NCBI RefSeq assembly: GCF_003182475.1
Contig: NZ_QGTS01000020.1
Location: 18,894-82,893 of the forward strand
DNA from: Mangrovibacter plantisponsor
Lineage (GTDB): Bacteria > Pseudomonadota > Gammaproteobacteria > Enterobacterales > Enterobacteriaceae
Direction of reading: 5' to 3'
DNA length: 64,000 nt
The notes beneath the pieces are model-generated. The model was not told where the DNA came from. It ran no database searches and saw nothing but the letters and a program-made list of their open reading frames with translations. The translations under genes and the position numbers were made by a program. Positions 55,630 to 64,000 of this stretch are shown piece by piece (the stretch's first letter is position 1; the number at the start of each line of letters is the position of its first letter).

Positions 55630-56913
55630 TCAGGCCTCCAGACGGGCCAGCATTTCACGCGTTACCAGAACAATGCCTTCTTCGGAGCGATAAAAACGGC
55701 GGGCATCCTCTTCGGCATTTTCACCAATGACCATTCCTTCGGGAATGACACAGGCTCTGTCAATAATGCAGCGTCGCAAACGGCACGAACGGCCGATCCA
55801 CACATCGGGCAGGAGCACTGCAGAATCAATATTGCAAAATGAATTTATTCGCACACGGGGAAACAACACCGACTGCACCACCACAGACCCCGAGATAATG
55901 CAGCCACCAGACACCAGCGAGTTGAGTGTCATGCCGTGGCTACCAGAGCGGTCCTGCACAAACTTAGCGGGGGGAAGTGGTTCCATATGGGTGCGAATTG
56001 GCCATTTCTGGTCATACATGTCCAGTTCGGGGGTTACCGAGGCCAAATCAAGGTTAGCTTTCCAATAGGCTTCCAGCGTACCTACATCACGCCAGTAAGG
56101 TTCAGATTCAGGGTCTGACTGCACGCAGGACAACGGGAAGGGGTGAGCAAATGCTTCACCAGCTTTGGTAATTTTAGGGATGATGTCTTTACCAAAATCA
56201 TGGCTCGACTGCTCATCCTTATCATCTTCTTCCAGCAACCGGTAAAGATAATCCGCATCAAAGACGTAAATACCCATACTCGCCAGTGCTTTTGTCGCGT
56301 CGTTAGGCATCGCTGGCGGTTTTTCTGGTTTTTCAACAAAATCAATAATGCGTTCTTCGTTGTCGACAGCCATGACCCCAAACGCGCGGGCTTCTTCAAC
56401 AGGAACTGGCAGGCAGGCAACGGTACATTTGGCACCTTTCTCCACATGGTCAATCAACATGCGGGAATAATCCTGCTTGTAGATATGATCACCGGCAAGG
56501 ATCACCACATAGCTGGCCTTATAACGCCGGATAATATCCAGGTTCTGCGTCACGGCGTCAGCAGTACCGCGATACCAGTTTTCACCATGGACACGCTGCT
56601 GTGCGGGTAGTAAATCAACGAATTCATTCATTTCTTCATTGAAAAACGACCAGCCGCGCTGAATATGCTGAACCAGCGTATGCGACTGATATTGCGTAAT
56701 CACGCCAATGCGACGAATACCGGAATTAATACAATTAGACAGGGCAAAATCAATAATGCGAAATTTGCCGCCGAAGTGGACGGCAGGTTTGGCGCGTGTT
56801 GAGGTTAAATCTTTTAAGCGTGTCCCCCGGCCCCCGGCAAGAATAAGGGCAACCGACTTCATTGGCAGCTCACGCGCCAACATCAACGAATCGTTCTTAT
56901 CTAATCTTATCAT
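55630..56913 (-). CDS. glgC: glucose-1-phosphate adenylyltransferase GlgC
   Basis: This allosteric enzyme makes ADP-glucose and sets the rate of glycogen synthesis. The nucleotide site is [20 protein letters not shown], with a conserved [16 protein letters not shown] stretch that carries the activator-site lysine in E. coli. The middle has [16 protein letters not shown] and the C-terminus is a left-handed beta helix. It has 427 residues against 431; the E. coli C-terminal tail is shortened. It begins 15 bases after glgX. Confidence 0.97.
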   Translation of the reverse strand: MIRLDKNDSLMLARELPMKSVALILAGGRGTRLKDLTSTRAKPAVHFGGKFRIIDFALSNCINSGIRRIGVITQYQSHTLVQHIQRGWSFFNEEMNEFVDLLPAQQRVHGENWYRGTADAVTQNLDIIRRYKASYVVILAGDHIYKQDYSRMLIDHVEKGAKCTVACLPVPVEEARAFGVMAVDNEERIIDFVEKPEKPPAMPNDATKALASMGIYVFDADYLYRLLEEDDKDEQSSHDFGKDIIPKITKAGEAFAHPFPLSCVQSDPESEPYWRDVGTLEAYWKANLDLASVTPELDMYDQKWPIRTHMEPLPPAKFVQDRSGSHGMTLNSLVSGGCIISGSVVVQSVLFPRVRINSFCNIDSAVLLPDVWIGRSCRLRRCIIDRACVIPEGMVIGENAEEDARRFYRSEEGIVLVTREMLARLEA

Positions 56914-56928
56914 GACTGACTCCTTTAT

Positions 56929-58905
56929 TTATGACCGGTAAAAAACGCACACTCCGTGCGCGGGCCCATGCCATACAGCCATTACCACCGGGTTATCCTC
57001 TCCGGCAAATGGGGGGACAGCACGCCATTCCCCTTCGGGTAAAACAAATTCACTAACAGACTGAGTGGCATTCAGGGTGATAAGCCAGTGCCCTGAAAGC
57101 AGTACCTGCAACTGCTTTATCTCTGACTGCCAGGCCTCAGGGCTCAGCGGCCCGGCCTGGCTGTTAAGCCAGACAACACTGCCATCGCCCTCATCCCACC
57201 ACTGGTTACGGACCAGTGCAGGGATTTGCTTTCTGAGTTTGAGTAGTTCGGCAGTAAACGCCGTCAGCCCTTCATTCTTATTCGCCCAGTCCAGCCAGGT
57301 CAGCTCGTTGTCCTGGCAGTAGGCATTATTATTGCCGTGCTGGGTATGCCCGTGCTCATCGCCTGCCAGTAACATAGGTGTCCCCTGAGCAAGCAACAAA
57401 GTCGCCAGTAAGCCATGAGCTGAATGGCGGCGGCGCTCCTGAATATGAATATTGCCTGTCGGGCCTTCCTCACCATGGTTGTTACTGAAATTCGCACTGG
57501 TGCCATCACGGTTTTCTTCACCATTCGCTTCGTTATGCTTGTGGTTAAAGCTGACACAATCGCGCAGCGTAAAGCCATCGTGAGCCGTCACCAGGTTAAT
57601 ACTGGCCGAAGGGCTGCGCCCATGGTGGCGAAACACATCGCTGGAAGCCGCAAAGCGGCAGGCAAACTCACCAGGATTTGCACCGCCACTCAGCCAAAAG
57701 CGCCGCATACCATCGCGAAAGTGGTCATTCCATTCGGCAAACAGTGGCGGGAAATTCCCCACCTGATAACCCCCCGGGCCAATATCCCAGGGTTCAGCAA
57801 TCAGTTTCACCTGAGATAGCAACGGATCCTGGCGAATCGCTTCGAACAATGGGGCATCCTGGCGAAACTCTGGAGTACGCCCCATCACACTCGCCAAATC
57901 AAAGCGGAAACCATCAACATGAAACTCCTCCACCCAGTAGCGCAGATTATCAACCACCATCTCCACTACCGCCGGGTGGCTCAGATTCAGCGTGTTACCA
58001 CACCCCGTCCAGTTGTGGTAATCCCCGTTGCCCTGCAGCCAGTAATAGCTGGCGTTATCAATTCCGCGCCAGCTAAAGGTTGGGCCAAAGAGATCCGTTT
58101 CTGCCGTGTGATTGAGCACAATATCCAGGACAACTTCTATTCCCGCCTGGTGTAACGCTTTGACTGCAGTACACAACTCAGCCCGGGCTGATTCAGGGTG
58201 CGAAGCATAACCCGGCTCCGGGCAATACATCGCCAGAGGGTTATAACCCCAGTAATTGCTGAGCCCCATCTGCTGCAAACGCGGTTCTGTTGCAAACTGA
58301 ATCACCGGCATTAACTCCAGCGCGGTAATTCCCAGTTGTTGGAAATAATCGAGCATGGCCGGGTGAGCCAGCGCAAGATACGTGCCGCGTAACTCCGCCG
58401 GAATACCCGGGTGAAGGCGTGTAAGGCCACGTACATGCGCTTCATAAATAACCGTTTCCCCCCAGGGGGTACGCAGCGGCTCGTCGTCTTCCCATTCAAA
58501 ATGAGCGTGAACAACCACGCAGCGCGGCATCACACTGCTGTTATCCCGGTGGTCGGGGTTATCCAGGCCACCATGGAACAATGCGTGATCGGGAACGTCA
58601 CCAATAACCTGGCGGGCACACGGGTCGAGAAGCAATTTTTCCGGATTGAACCGGTGCCCTTGCTCTGGCGACCAGGGGCCATGTACGCGGTAACCATACT
58701 GCAAGCCAGGACGGGCGCCGGGCAGGTAACCGTGCCAGATATCGCCAGTACGGGCAGGTAACAAGTGGCGTTCTTCGTTGCCATCTTCGCCAAACAGGCA
58801 CAACACAACCTGCTCAGCATTAGCTGAGAACAAAGTGAAGTTCACACCGTGGCCATCAAACACCGCGCCAAGGGGCGCAGAATTACCCGCCAGCAGTTGT
58901 GTCAT
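56929..58905 (-). CDS. glgX: glycogen debranching enzyme GlgX
   Basis: This GH13 isoamylase-type enzyme removes short branches left by GlgP. The catalytic Asp is in [11 protein letters not shown], the Glu in [17 protein letters not shown], and the third acid in [12 protein letters not shown]. An N-terminal CBM48 begins [15 protein letters not shown]. It has 658 residues (E. coli 657). Its start overlaps the glgB stop by 23 bases, suggesting coupled translation. Confidence 0.97.
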   Translation of the reverse strand: MTQLLAGNSAPLGAVFDGHGVNFTLFSANAEQVVLCLFGEDGNEERHLLPARTGDIWHGYLPGARPGLQYGYRVHGPWSPEQGHRFNPEKLLLDPCARQVIGDVPDHALFHGGLDNPDHRDNSSVMPRCVVVHAHFEWEDDEPLRTPWGETVIYEAHVRGLTRLHPGIPAELRGTYLALAHPAMLDYFQQLGITALELMPVIQFATEPRLQQMGLSNYWGYNPLAMYCPEPGYASHPESARAELCTAVKALHQAGIEVVLDIVLNHTAETDLFGPTFSWRGIDNASYYWLQGNGDYHNWTGCGNTLNLSHPAVVEMVVDNLRYWVEEFHVDGFRFDLASVMGRTPEFRQDAPLFEAIRQDPLLSQVKLIAEPWDIGPGGYQVGNFPPLFAEWNDHFRDGMRRFWLSGGANPGEFACRFAASSDVFRHHGRSPSASINLVTAHDGFTLRDCVSFNHKHNEANGEENRDGTSANFSNNHGEEGPTGNIHIQERRRHSAHGLLATLLLAQGTPMLLAGDEHGHTQHGNNNAYCQDNELTWLDWANKNEGLTAFTAELLKLRKQIPALVRNQWWDEGDGSVVWLNSQAGPLSPEAWQSEIKQLQVLLSGHWLITLNATQSVSEFVLPEGEWRAVPPFAGEDNPVVMAVWHGPAHGVCVFYRS

Positions 58906-61084
58906 CGATATCCCCCTCGCGCACCAGCCAAATTGTTGCCAACGGCGGCACGGTTAAACACAACGAGTGTTCACGCCCATGGCTCTGGATAGCATCACTT
59001 TGGATGACGCCGCCATTGCCCATATTACTGCCATGGTAGTACTGAGAATCGGTATTAACGGCTTCGCGCCAACGACCAGGCTGGTTAACCCCTACACGGT
59101 AGTGCTCGCGAGGAACCGGGGTGAAATTGCTCACCACAATGATTTCATTGCCCTGCTTGTCACGCCGGATAAACGCGAATACTGAGTTGGCCTTATCGTC
59201 AACAACCAGCCATTCAAACCCATAAGAGTCAAAGTCTAGTTGATGCAACGCCTTGTGGTGCCGATAGGTGTGGTTCAGGTCGCGCACCAGGCGCTGTACG
59301 CCGTTATGCCAGTTATCCTTACCTTCCAGTAAATGCCAGTCCAGGCTGGAATCATGGTTCCACTCACGCCCCTGCGCGAACTCATTTCCCATGAATAACA
59401 ATTTCTTACCTGGGAAGGCCCACATCCAGGCGTAATAAGCGCGTAAGTTGGCAAATTTCTGCCATGCATCACCGGGCATACGATCAAGAATAGACCGTTT
59501 CCCGTGAACCACTTCATCGTGAGACAGGGGGAGGACAAAGTTTTCGCTGTAGTTATACAGCATGCCGAACGTCATCTGGTCGTGGTGATACTGCCGATGG
59601 ACCGGGTCCAGTTTCATGTAATTCAGCGTGTCATGCATCCAGCCCATGTTCCATTTAAACCAGAATGCGAGGCCATCTGGCCGGGAAACGCCGGGGAAAT
59701 CGGTGGATTCTTCCGCCATCGTGACAGCACCAGGTACTTCCTTGCCAATTATCTGGTTGGTCTGGCGTAAGAATGAAATAGCTTCGAGGTTTTCACGCCC
59801 ACCAAATTCGTTGGGGATCCACTCACCCTGCGCCCGGCTGTAATCGCGATAGACCATTGAGGCAACAGCATCCACACGCAAGCCATCAATCCCAAAACGC
59901 TCCATCCAGTACAGCGCATTACCCACCAGGAAGTTCTGCACTTCACGGCGGCCAAAGTTATAAATCAGGGTGTTCCAGTCCTGGTGAAAACCTTCGCGTG
60001 GGTCCTGGTGTTCATACAGCGCCGTGCCATCAAAACGCGCTAAACCGGCATCGTCTACCGGGAAATGGCCCGGCACCCAGTCAAGAATGACGTTCAGCCC
60101 GGCAGCATGGGCTGCGTCAACGAAATAGCGAAAGTCATCACGCGTACCAAAACGCCGTGTTGGCGCATATAACCCCTGAGGCTGGTAACCCCAACTGCCA
60201 TCAAACGGGTGCTCATTGACGGGTAACAGTTCGATATGGGTAAAGCCCATACTTTTCACATAGGGCACAAGCTGTTCAGCAAGCTCCCGGTAACTTAACC
60301 AGAAGTTATTATCAGTATGGCGGCGCCAGGAGCCGAGGTGCACTTCATAAATCGAAATGGGGGCATCGAAGTCGTTCGCGCGCTGGCGTGATTCACTGAT
60401 TGTCTGTTTTGGCGGCAACCCGCAGATCATTGATGCCGTGTCAGGGCGCATTTGCGCTTCAAATGCATATGGGTCTGATTTAATGCGTAAATTGCCGTGG
60501 CAATCCAGCAACTCGAATTTGTAGAGCTGCCCATTGTGCGCTCCCGGAATGAAGATTTCCCAAATCCCCGACTCGCGGCGTAAGCGCATAGGGTGGCGTC
60601 GCCCATCCCAGAAGTTGAACTCCCCAACCACCGAAACCCGGCGGGCATTTGGTGCCCAGACAGTAAACCGCGTACCCGTCACACCATCCATAGTTGCGGC
60701 ATGCGCGCCCATCGCTTCGTAAGGGCGCATATGAGTACCTTCCGACAATAACCAACCGTCCATTTCCGGCAATAAAGGGCCAAAACGATAGGGGTCATCT
60801 ATCAGGTTCTGTTGCCCATGCCAGGACACAGCCAGTTGGTAACGGAAAGGATTTTTTCTGCGAGGCAACACCGCGGCGAAAAAGCCACGAGAATCAAGAC
60901 ATGTAAGCTGGCCAACTTTCCGGCCAGTTTTCGGTTCAATCACCCACACTTCCGTGGCATCAGGTAACAATGCGCGAACTTCCAGCCCGGCATCGGTCTT
61001 ATGCATACCCAGCACGGAAAACGGATCCGAATTCTGGCCAGCAAAAAGCGCAGTTATCACGTCCTTATCAATACACACAGACAT
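58883..61084 (-). CDS. glgB: 1,4-alpha-glucan branching enzyme GlgB
   Basis: This GH13 enzyme makes alpha-1,6 branches in glycogen. Two N-terminal carbohydrate modules precede the barrel, whose catalytic residues lie in [26 protein letters not shown] and [14 protein letters not shown]. The start at ATG 61084 ([16 protein letters not shown]), with AGGA eight bases upstream, gives 733 residues against 728 in E. coli; two upstream ATG codons are less likely. It is the first gene of the glgBXCAP operon. Confidence 0.96.
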   Translation of the reverse strand: MSVCIDKDVITALFAGQNSDPFSVLGMHKTDAGLEVRALLPDATEVWVIEPKTGRKVGQLTCLDSRGFFAAVLPRRKNPFRYQLAVSWHGQQNLIDDPYRFGPLLPEMDGWLLSEGTHMRPYEAMGAHAATMDGVTGTRFTVWAPNARRVSVVGEFNFWDGRRHPMRLRRESGIWEIFIPGAHNGQLYKFELLDCHGNLRIKSDPYAFEAQMRPDTASMICGLPPKQTISESRQRANDFDAPISIYEVHLGSWRRHTDNNFWLSYRELAEQLVPYVKSMGFTHIELLPVNEHPFDGSWGYQPQGLYAPTRRFGTRDDFRYFVDAAHAAGLNVILDWVPGHFPVDDAGLARFDGTALYEHQDPREGFHQDWNTLIYNFGRREVQNFLVGNALYWMERFGIDGLRVDAVASMVYRDYSRAQGEWIPNEFGGRENLEAISFLRQTNQIIGKEVPGAVTMAEESTDFPGVSRPDGLAFWFKWNMGWMHDTLNYMKLDPVHRQYHHDQMTFGMLYNYSENFVLPLSHDEVVHGKRSILDRMPGDAWQKFANLRAYYAWMWAFPGKKLLFMGNEFAQGREWNHDSSLDWHLLEGKDNWHNGVQRLVRDLNHTYRHHKALHQLDFDSYGFEWLVVDDKANSVFAFIRRDKQGNEIIVVSNFTPVPREHYRVGVNQPGRWREAVNTDSQYYHGSNMGNGGVIQSDAIQSHGREHSLCLTVPPLATIWLVREGDIDDTTAGG

Positions 61085-61301
61085 GGTAAGCATCCTGTTT
61101 TTATGTGTCATACCTGTCCGATTTACGCATGTGCGCAGGCATGCCCACTTATTTTATTGACCTGACAGCGCAGTCTTTCTCCCTGCCACTCTGTCACACA
61201 AAAAGCAGAAACGTGGCAAGCACGCTCTCTTTAAGCATAGTCAATGGTTTAGCTGACTCCCGAGAAAAAAATGAACATCGCGTTTACTCCATGTAGTGCG
61301 C

Positions 61302-61327
61302 AAGAAAACGGGAGGGGATCCCCTCCC
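61302..61327 (-). terminator. terminator of asd
   Basis: The self-complementary GGGAGGGGATCCCCTCCC is followed on the minus strand by GTTTTCTT. It lies 20 bases after the asd stop. Confidence 0.85.
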
Positions 61328-61346
61328 ACGAAGCATAAAATGCTAA

Positions 61347-62453
61347 TCAGGCCAGTTGGTGCAGCATACGACGCAGCGGTTCAGCCGCGCCCCACAGCAG
61401 TTGGTCGCCAACGGTAAAAGCAGAAAGGTATTCCGGGCCCATATTGAGTTTACGCAGGCGTCCAACCGGCGTAGACAATGTGCCGGTTACCGCAGCAGGC
61501 GTCAGTTCACGCATGCTGATTTCCCGGTCGTTCGGAATCACTTTCACCCAGTCGTTGTGCTCAGCAAGCATTGATTCAATGGTCGCAACGGAAACGTCTT
61601 TTTTCAGTTTCAGTGTGAAAGCCTGGCTATGGCAGCGTAACGCGCCAATGCGCACACACAAGCCATCTACGGGAATTGTTGATGTGGTCCCGAGAATTTT
61701 GTTGGTTTCCGCCTGGCCTTTCCACTCTTCACGGCTCTGGCCGTTATCGAGTTGTTTATCAATCCACGGGATCAGGCTGCCAGCCAGCGGCACACCAAAA
61801 TTATCGACCGGTAATGCACCGCTGCGTGTCAGCGCGGTTACTTTGCGTTCGATATCCAGAATAGCCGATGCCGGATCTGCCAGTTCTGCCGCCACTTCAT
61901 GATGCAACTGCCCCATTTGCGCTAACAGTTCGCGCATATGGCGGGCGCCACCGCCGGAAGCAGCCTGGTAAGTAGCAACAGACGCCCACTCAACCAGGTC
62001 ATTGGCAAACAAACCGCCCAGGGACATCAGCATCAGGCTGACAGTACAGTTACCGCCCACAAATGTGTTAATGCCTTTATTCAGACCATCGTCAATAACC
62101 TTCTGGTTAACCGGGTCCAGAATGATAATGGCATCATCTTTCATTCGCAGGGAAGATGCGGCATCTATCCAGTAACCTTTCCAGCCGCTTTCCCGCAGCT
62201 TTGGATAGATTTCATTGGTATAATCGCCGCCCTGGCAGGTCACGATAATATCCAGGGCTTTCAGTGCGTCCAGGTTCCAGGCATCCTGCAAAGTGCCAGC
62301 AGCTTTCCCGGCGAACGCAGGTGCAGCCTGCCCGGTTTGAGAGGTAGAGAAGAAGATGGGGTTAATGGCGTCAAAATCGCGCTCTTCAACCATGCGCTGC
62401 ATGAGCACGGAACCAACCATGCCACGCCATCCGATAAAACCAACATTTTTCAT
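61347..62453 (-). CDS. asd: aspartate-semialdehyde dehydrogenase
   Basis: This enzyme reduces aspartyl phosphate to the semialdehyde that feeds lysine/diaminopimelate, methionine and threonine synthesis. The NADP loop is [16 protein letters not shown], the catalytic cysteine is C136 in [12 protein letters not shown], and the substrate His is in [13 protein letters not shown]. It has 368 residues (E. coli 367). Like the E. coli gene, it is followed downstream by glgB in the same direction. No lysine riboswitch is visible upstream. Confidence 0.97.
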   Translation of the reverse strand: MKNVGFIGWRGMVGSVLMQRMVEERDFDAINPIFFSTSQTGQAAPAFAGKAAGTLQDAWNLDALKALDIIVTCQGGDYTNEIYPKLRESGWKGYWIDAASSLRMKDDAIIILDPVNQKVIDDGLNKGINTFVGGNCTVSLMLMSLGGLFANDLVEWASVATYQAASGGGARHMRELLAQMGQLHHEVAAELADPASAILDIERKVTALTRSGALPVDNFGVPLAGSLIPWIDKQLDNGQSREEWKGQAETNKILGTTSTIPVDGLCVRIGALRCHSQAFTLKLKKDVSVATIESMLAEHNDWVKVIPNDREISMRELTPAAVTGTLSTPVGRLRKLNMGPEYLSAFTVGDQLLWGAAEPLRRMLHQLA

Positions 62454-62633
62454 AACTTATCTTTCCTGCAAAGATGTGTGCGTTTTTTGTGTACCCGTGA
62501 GGGAACCGGTTTATCCTTTCACCTTACAAAAAGCAGCTAAAGTCGCAAGTGAAATTAATCAATGATGACCATCTCATCAGAAGCACGGCTTATTTAGCAG
62601 AAATTCCGAATTTATTATTATGGAAATTTATTT

Positions 62634-63242
62634 ATGAATGAAATCATTTCCGCAGCAGTTTTGTTGATCCTGATTATGGATCCTCTCGGAAATTTACCCA
62701 TTTTTATGTCTGTGCTGAAGCATACCGAGCCCAAACGGCGCCGCAAAATAATGATAAGGGAGCTATTAATTGCGTTGCTGTTTATGCTGATTTTCTTATT
62801 TGCAGGTGAGAAAATCCTGTCATTACTTAACTTACACGCAGAAACTGTTTCAATTTCAGGTGGGATAATTTTATTCCTGATTGCCATTCGGATGATTTTC
62901 CCTGCCCCCACGGGAAGTTCAAGTGGCCTGCCAGCCGGTGAAGAGCCGTTTATTGTGCCGCTGGCGATTCCGCTGGTTGCCGGGCCATCACTGCTGGCAA
63001 CACTGATGCTGCTTTCTCACCAGTATCCCAACCAAATGGGGCATTTAGTCATCGCCCTGTTGGTTGCATGGGGAGGCACCTTCATCATTTTGCTGCAGTC
63101 TTCACTGTTTTTACGGCTGTTGGGTGAAAAAGGCGTTAATGCGCTGGAAAGGTTGATGGGGCTTATTTTGGTGATGATCGCCACTCAGATGTTTCTGGAC
63201 GGTATTCGCACCTGGATGCAGGGTATACCGGTGCATGGGTAA
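62634..63242 (+). CDS. yhgN: MarC-family inner-membrane protein YhgN
   Basis: This six-helix MarC/UPF0056 protein has no firmly established function. Its start MNEIISAAVLLILIMDPLGN is identical to the E. coli protein, and hydrophobic segments follow at about 8-28, 43-63, 68-88, 103-125, 135-158 and 173-193. It has 202 residues against 197 in E. coli; the extra residues follow WMQGI. It is divergent from asd, as in E. coli. Confidence 0.95.
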   Translation: MNEIISAAVLLILIMDPLGNLPIFMSVLKHTEPKRRRKIMIRELLIALLFMLIFLFAGEKILSLLNLHAETVSISGGIILFLIAIRMIFPAPTGSSSGLPAGEEPFIVPLAIPLVAGPSLLATLMLLSHQYPNQMGHLVIALLVAWGGTFIILLQSSLFLRLLGEKGVNALERLMGLILVMIATQMFLDGIRTWMQGIPVHG

Positions 63243-63301
63243 TACCCCTCGTGTCGGAAAGTCTGCAGCTACGATATGAAAATAAAAGTATCTGCAGGCT
63301 C

Positions 63302-64000
63302 TTAGCTACTACTGGTGGATTCCCGCTCCATGGCTTCCGGCCAGGCATCGGCCTTACGGGGTTGCCAGAAGTCCGCGGTTCCGGCATTGCGTGGCGGTGG
63401 CAGTTCATCGTCGTGCTGCATATACATACACAGGTAACTCCAGATTTGGTTCAGTTGCTCCCGCTCCCCCCACTCTTTCGCCAGCACAAAGCGCTCCACC
63501 ACCTGGTGAGTGCCGGGTTCACACAGTGCCCCATACAGGTGGTAGCCACGGATACCCGGGGTGCTTTCAAAATGGACTTCTCCGTGGATATCTGCCCAGT
63601 TATACACACTGATACGGGTTATGGCTTTCCGCCAGGGCTGCCAGGGCTGTTTATAGTTATATACATAGAGTTTTTGCCGCTTGCGGTTCAGGCGTATTGG
63701 CAGGCTGCGAGGTTCGATAAAATAAGTTTTCAGGGCAAAAAAAACTAAACATAAAATGACGATAGAGGTTAAAAAGGCCGTGATGACAAAAAAATAATGA
63801 GCAATCGCGATACTATAAAAGGCAAGAAAGAAAATAATAAAAGTGAATATAACTACCAAAAAAATCATTCCTCCCCACATCACTTCAATCCGGTAACGGG
63901 GCACTTCCAGGTAAATATCATTCCGCTCTGTCAGCCAGCGCAGTTGCGGCGGCACCAGCTGGGGCTCATGGTTTTCCGGCAGGTCTTCACACCAGTTATT
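63302..64000 (-). CDS. DUF6708-like membrane protein, N-terminus beyond the window
   Basis: The frame is open to base 64000, so the true start lies off the right edge; an in-frame GTG at 63955 is probably not the start. About 232 residues are visible. After LRWLTERNDIYLEVPRYRIEV there are two adjacent hydrophobic segments (about residues 41-63 and 66-88 of the visible part), then a soluble domain with PLPIRLNRKRQKLYVYNYKQ, WADIHGEVHF and a C-terminal DELPPPRNAG tail. This pattern resembles DUF6708 proteins. I recall these occurring near Rhs or type VI secretion genes in enterics, but nothing here shows that. In E. coli the gnt genes would follow yhgN. Confidence 0.6.
   Translation of the reverse strand, partial: NNWCEDLPENHEPQLVPPQLRWLTERNDIYLEVPRYRIEVMWGGMIFLVVIFTFIIFFLAFYSIAIAHYFFVITAFLTSIVILCLVFFALKTYFIEPRSLPIRLNRKRQKLYVYNYKQPWQPWRKAITRISVYNWADIHGEVHFESTPGIRGYHLYGALCEPGTHQVVERFVLAKEWGEREQLNQIWSYLCMYMQHDDELPPPRNAGTADFWQPRKADAWPEAMERESTSSS

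Noticed and set aside
62454..62633. Lysine riboswitch before asd
   Set aside because: The asd-yhgN gap is only 180 bases and shows none of the conserved lysine-riboswitch core; E. coli asd has none either.

Overview
The window is a stretch of chromosome from a gamma-proteobacterium of the Enterobacteriaceae. Almost every protein is a close, full-length match to an Escherichia/Salmonella housekeeping protein as I know it from memory. The gene order follows the E. coli crp-to-asd segment, with several local differences. The differences, and protein divergence that looks like tens of percent in places, argue against E. coli or Salmonella itself. I cannot name the genus from sequence alone. I see no insertion sequence, prophage, CRISPR array, rRNA or tRNA.

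Layout. 1-3.7 kb: the 3' end of crp, an extra pstS with a Pho box, argD and pabA. 3.7-8.5 kb: ppiA, a cytosine deaminase gene (codA), a small exported protein and an AT-rich gap, then cysG. In E. coli the space between ppiA and cysG holds tsgA and nirBDC, which are missing here, as is fic-yhfG between pabA and ppiA. 8.6-15 kb: the aroK-aroB-damX-dam-rpe-gph-trpS cluster, read leftward. 15.3-18.6 kb: the complete hofMNOPQ (PilMNOPQ-like) operon, divergent from mrcA. 18.7-26.4 kb: mrcA, nudE, igaA, yrfG, hslR, hslO. 26.7-33.7 kb: pckA convergent with ompR-envZ, then greB and tex.

34-37 kb: feoABC for ferrous iron uptake, behind a recognisable Fur box. 37-39.3 kb: bioH, gntX and nfuA; gntT does not follow. 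A short BhsA/YhcN-type periplasmic protein lies between nfuA and malQ instead. 40-47.8 kb: malPQ and its divergent activator gene malT, with three MalT boxes and a good CRP site between them. 47.8-51.6 kb: the glpEGR operon and divergent glpD, with GlpR operators, a CRP site and a promoter in the intergenic region; the rtc genes are absent. 51.7-61.1 kb: the glycogen operon glgBXCAP. 61.3-64 kb: asd, yhgN and the C-terminal part of a DUF6708-like membrane protein cut by the right edge.

Taken together the window is dominated by carbon storage and catabolite-controlled metabolism (crp, pckA, malPQT, glpD/EGR, glgBXCAP), envelope functions (mrcA, igaA, ompR-envZ, damX, hof) and iron and Fe-S handling (feoABC, nfuA). 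The accessory content is modest: the extra pstS, the codA replacement with its neighbouring small exported gene, the BhsA-like gene and the DUF6708-like gene. I found no convincing new multi-gene system. The best candidates for a second look are the two places where the conserved backbone was rewritten (crp-argD and ppiA-cysG) and the long inverted repeat between igaA and yrfG.
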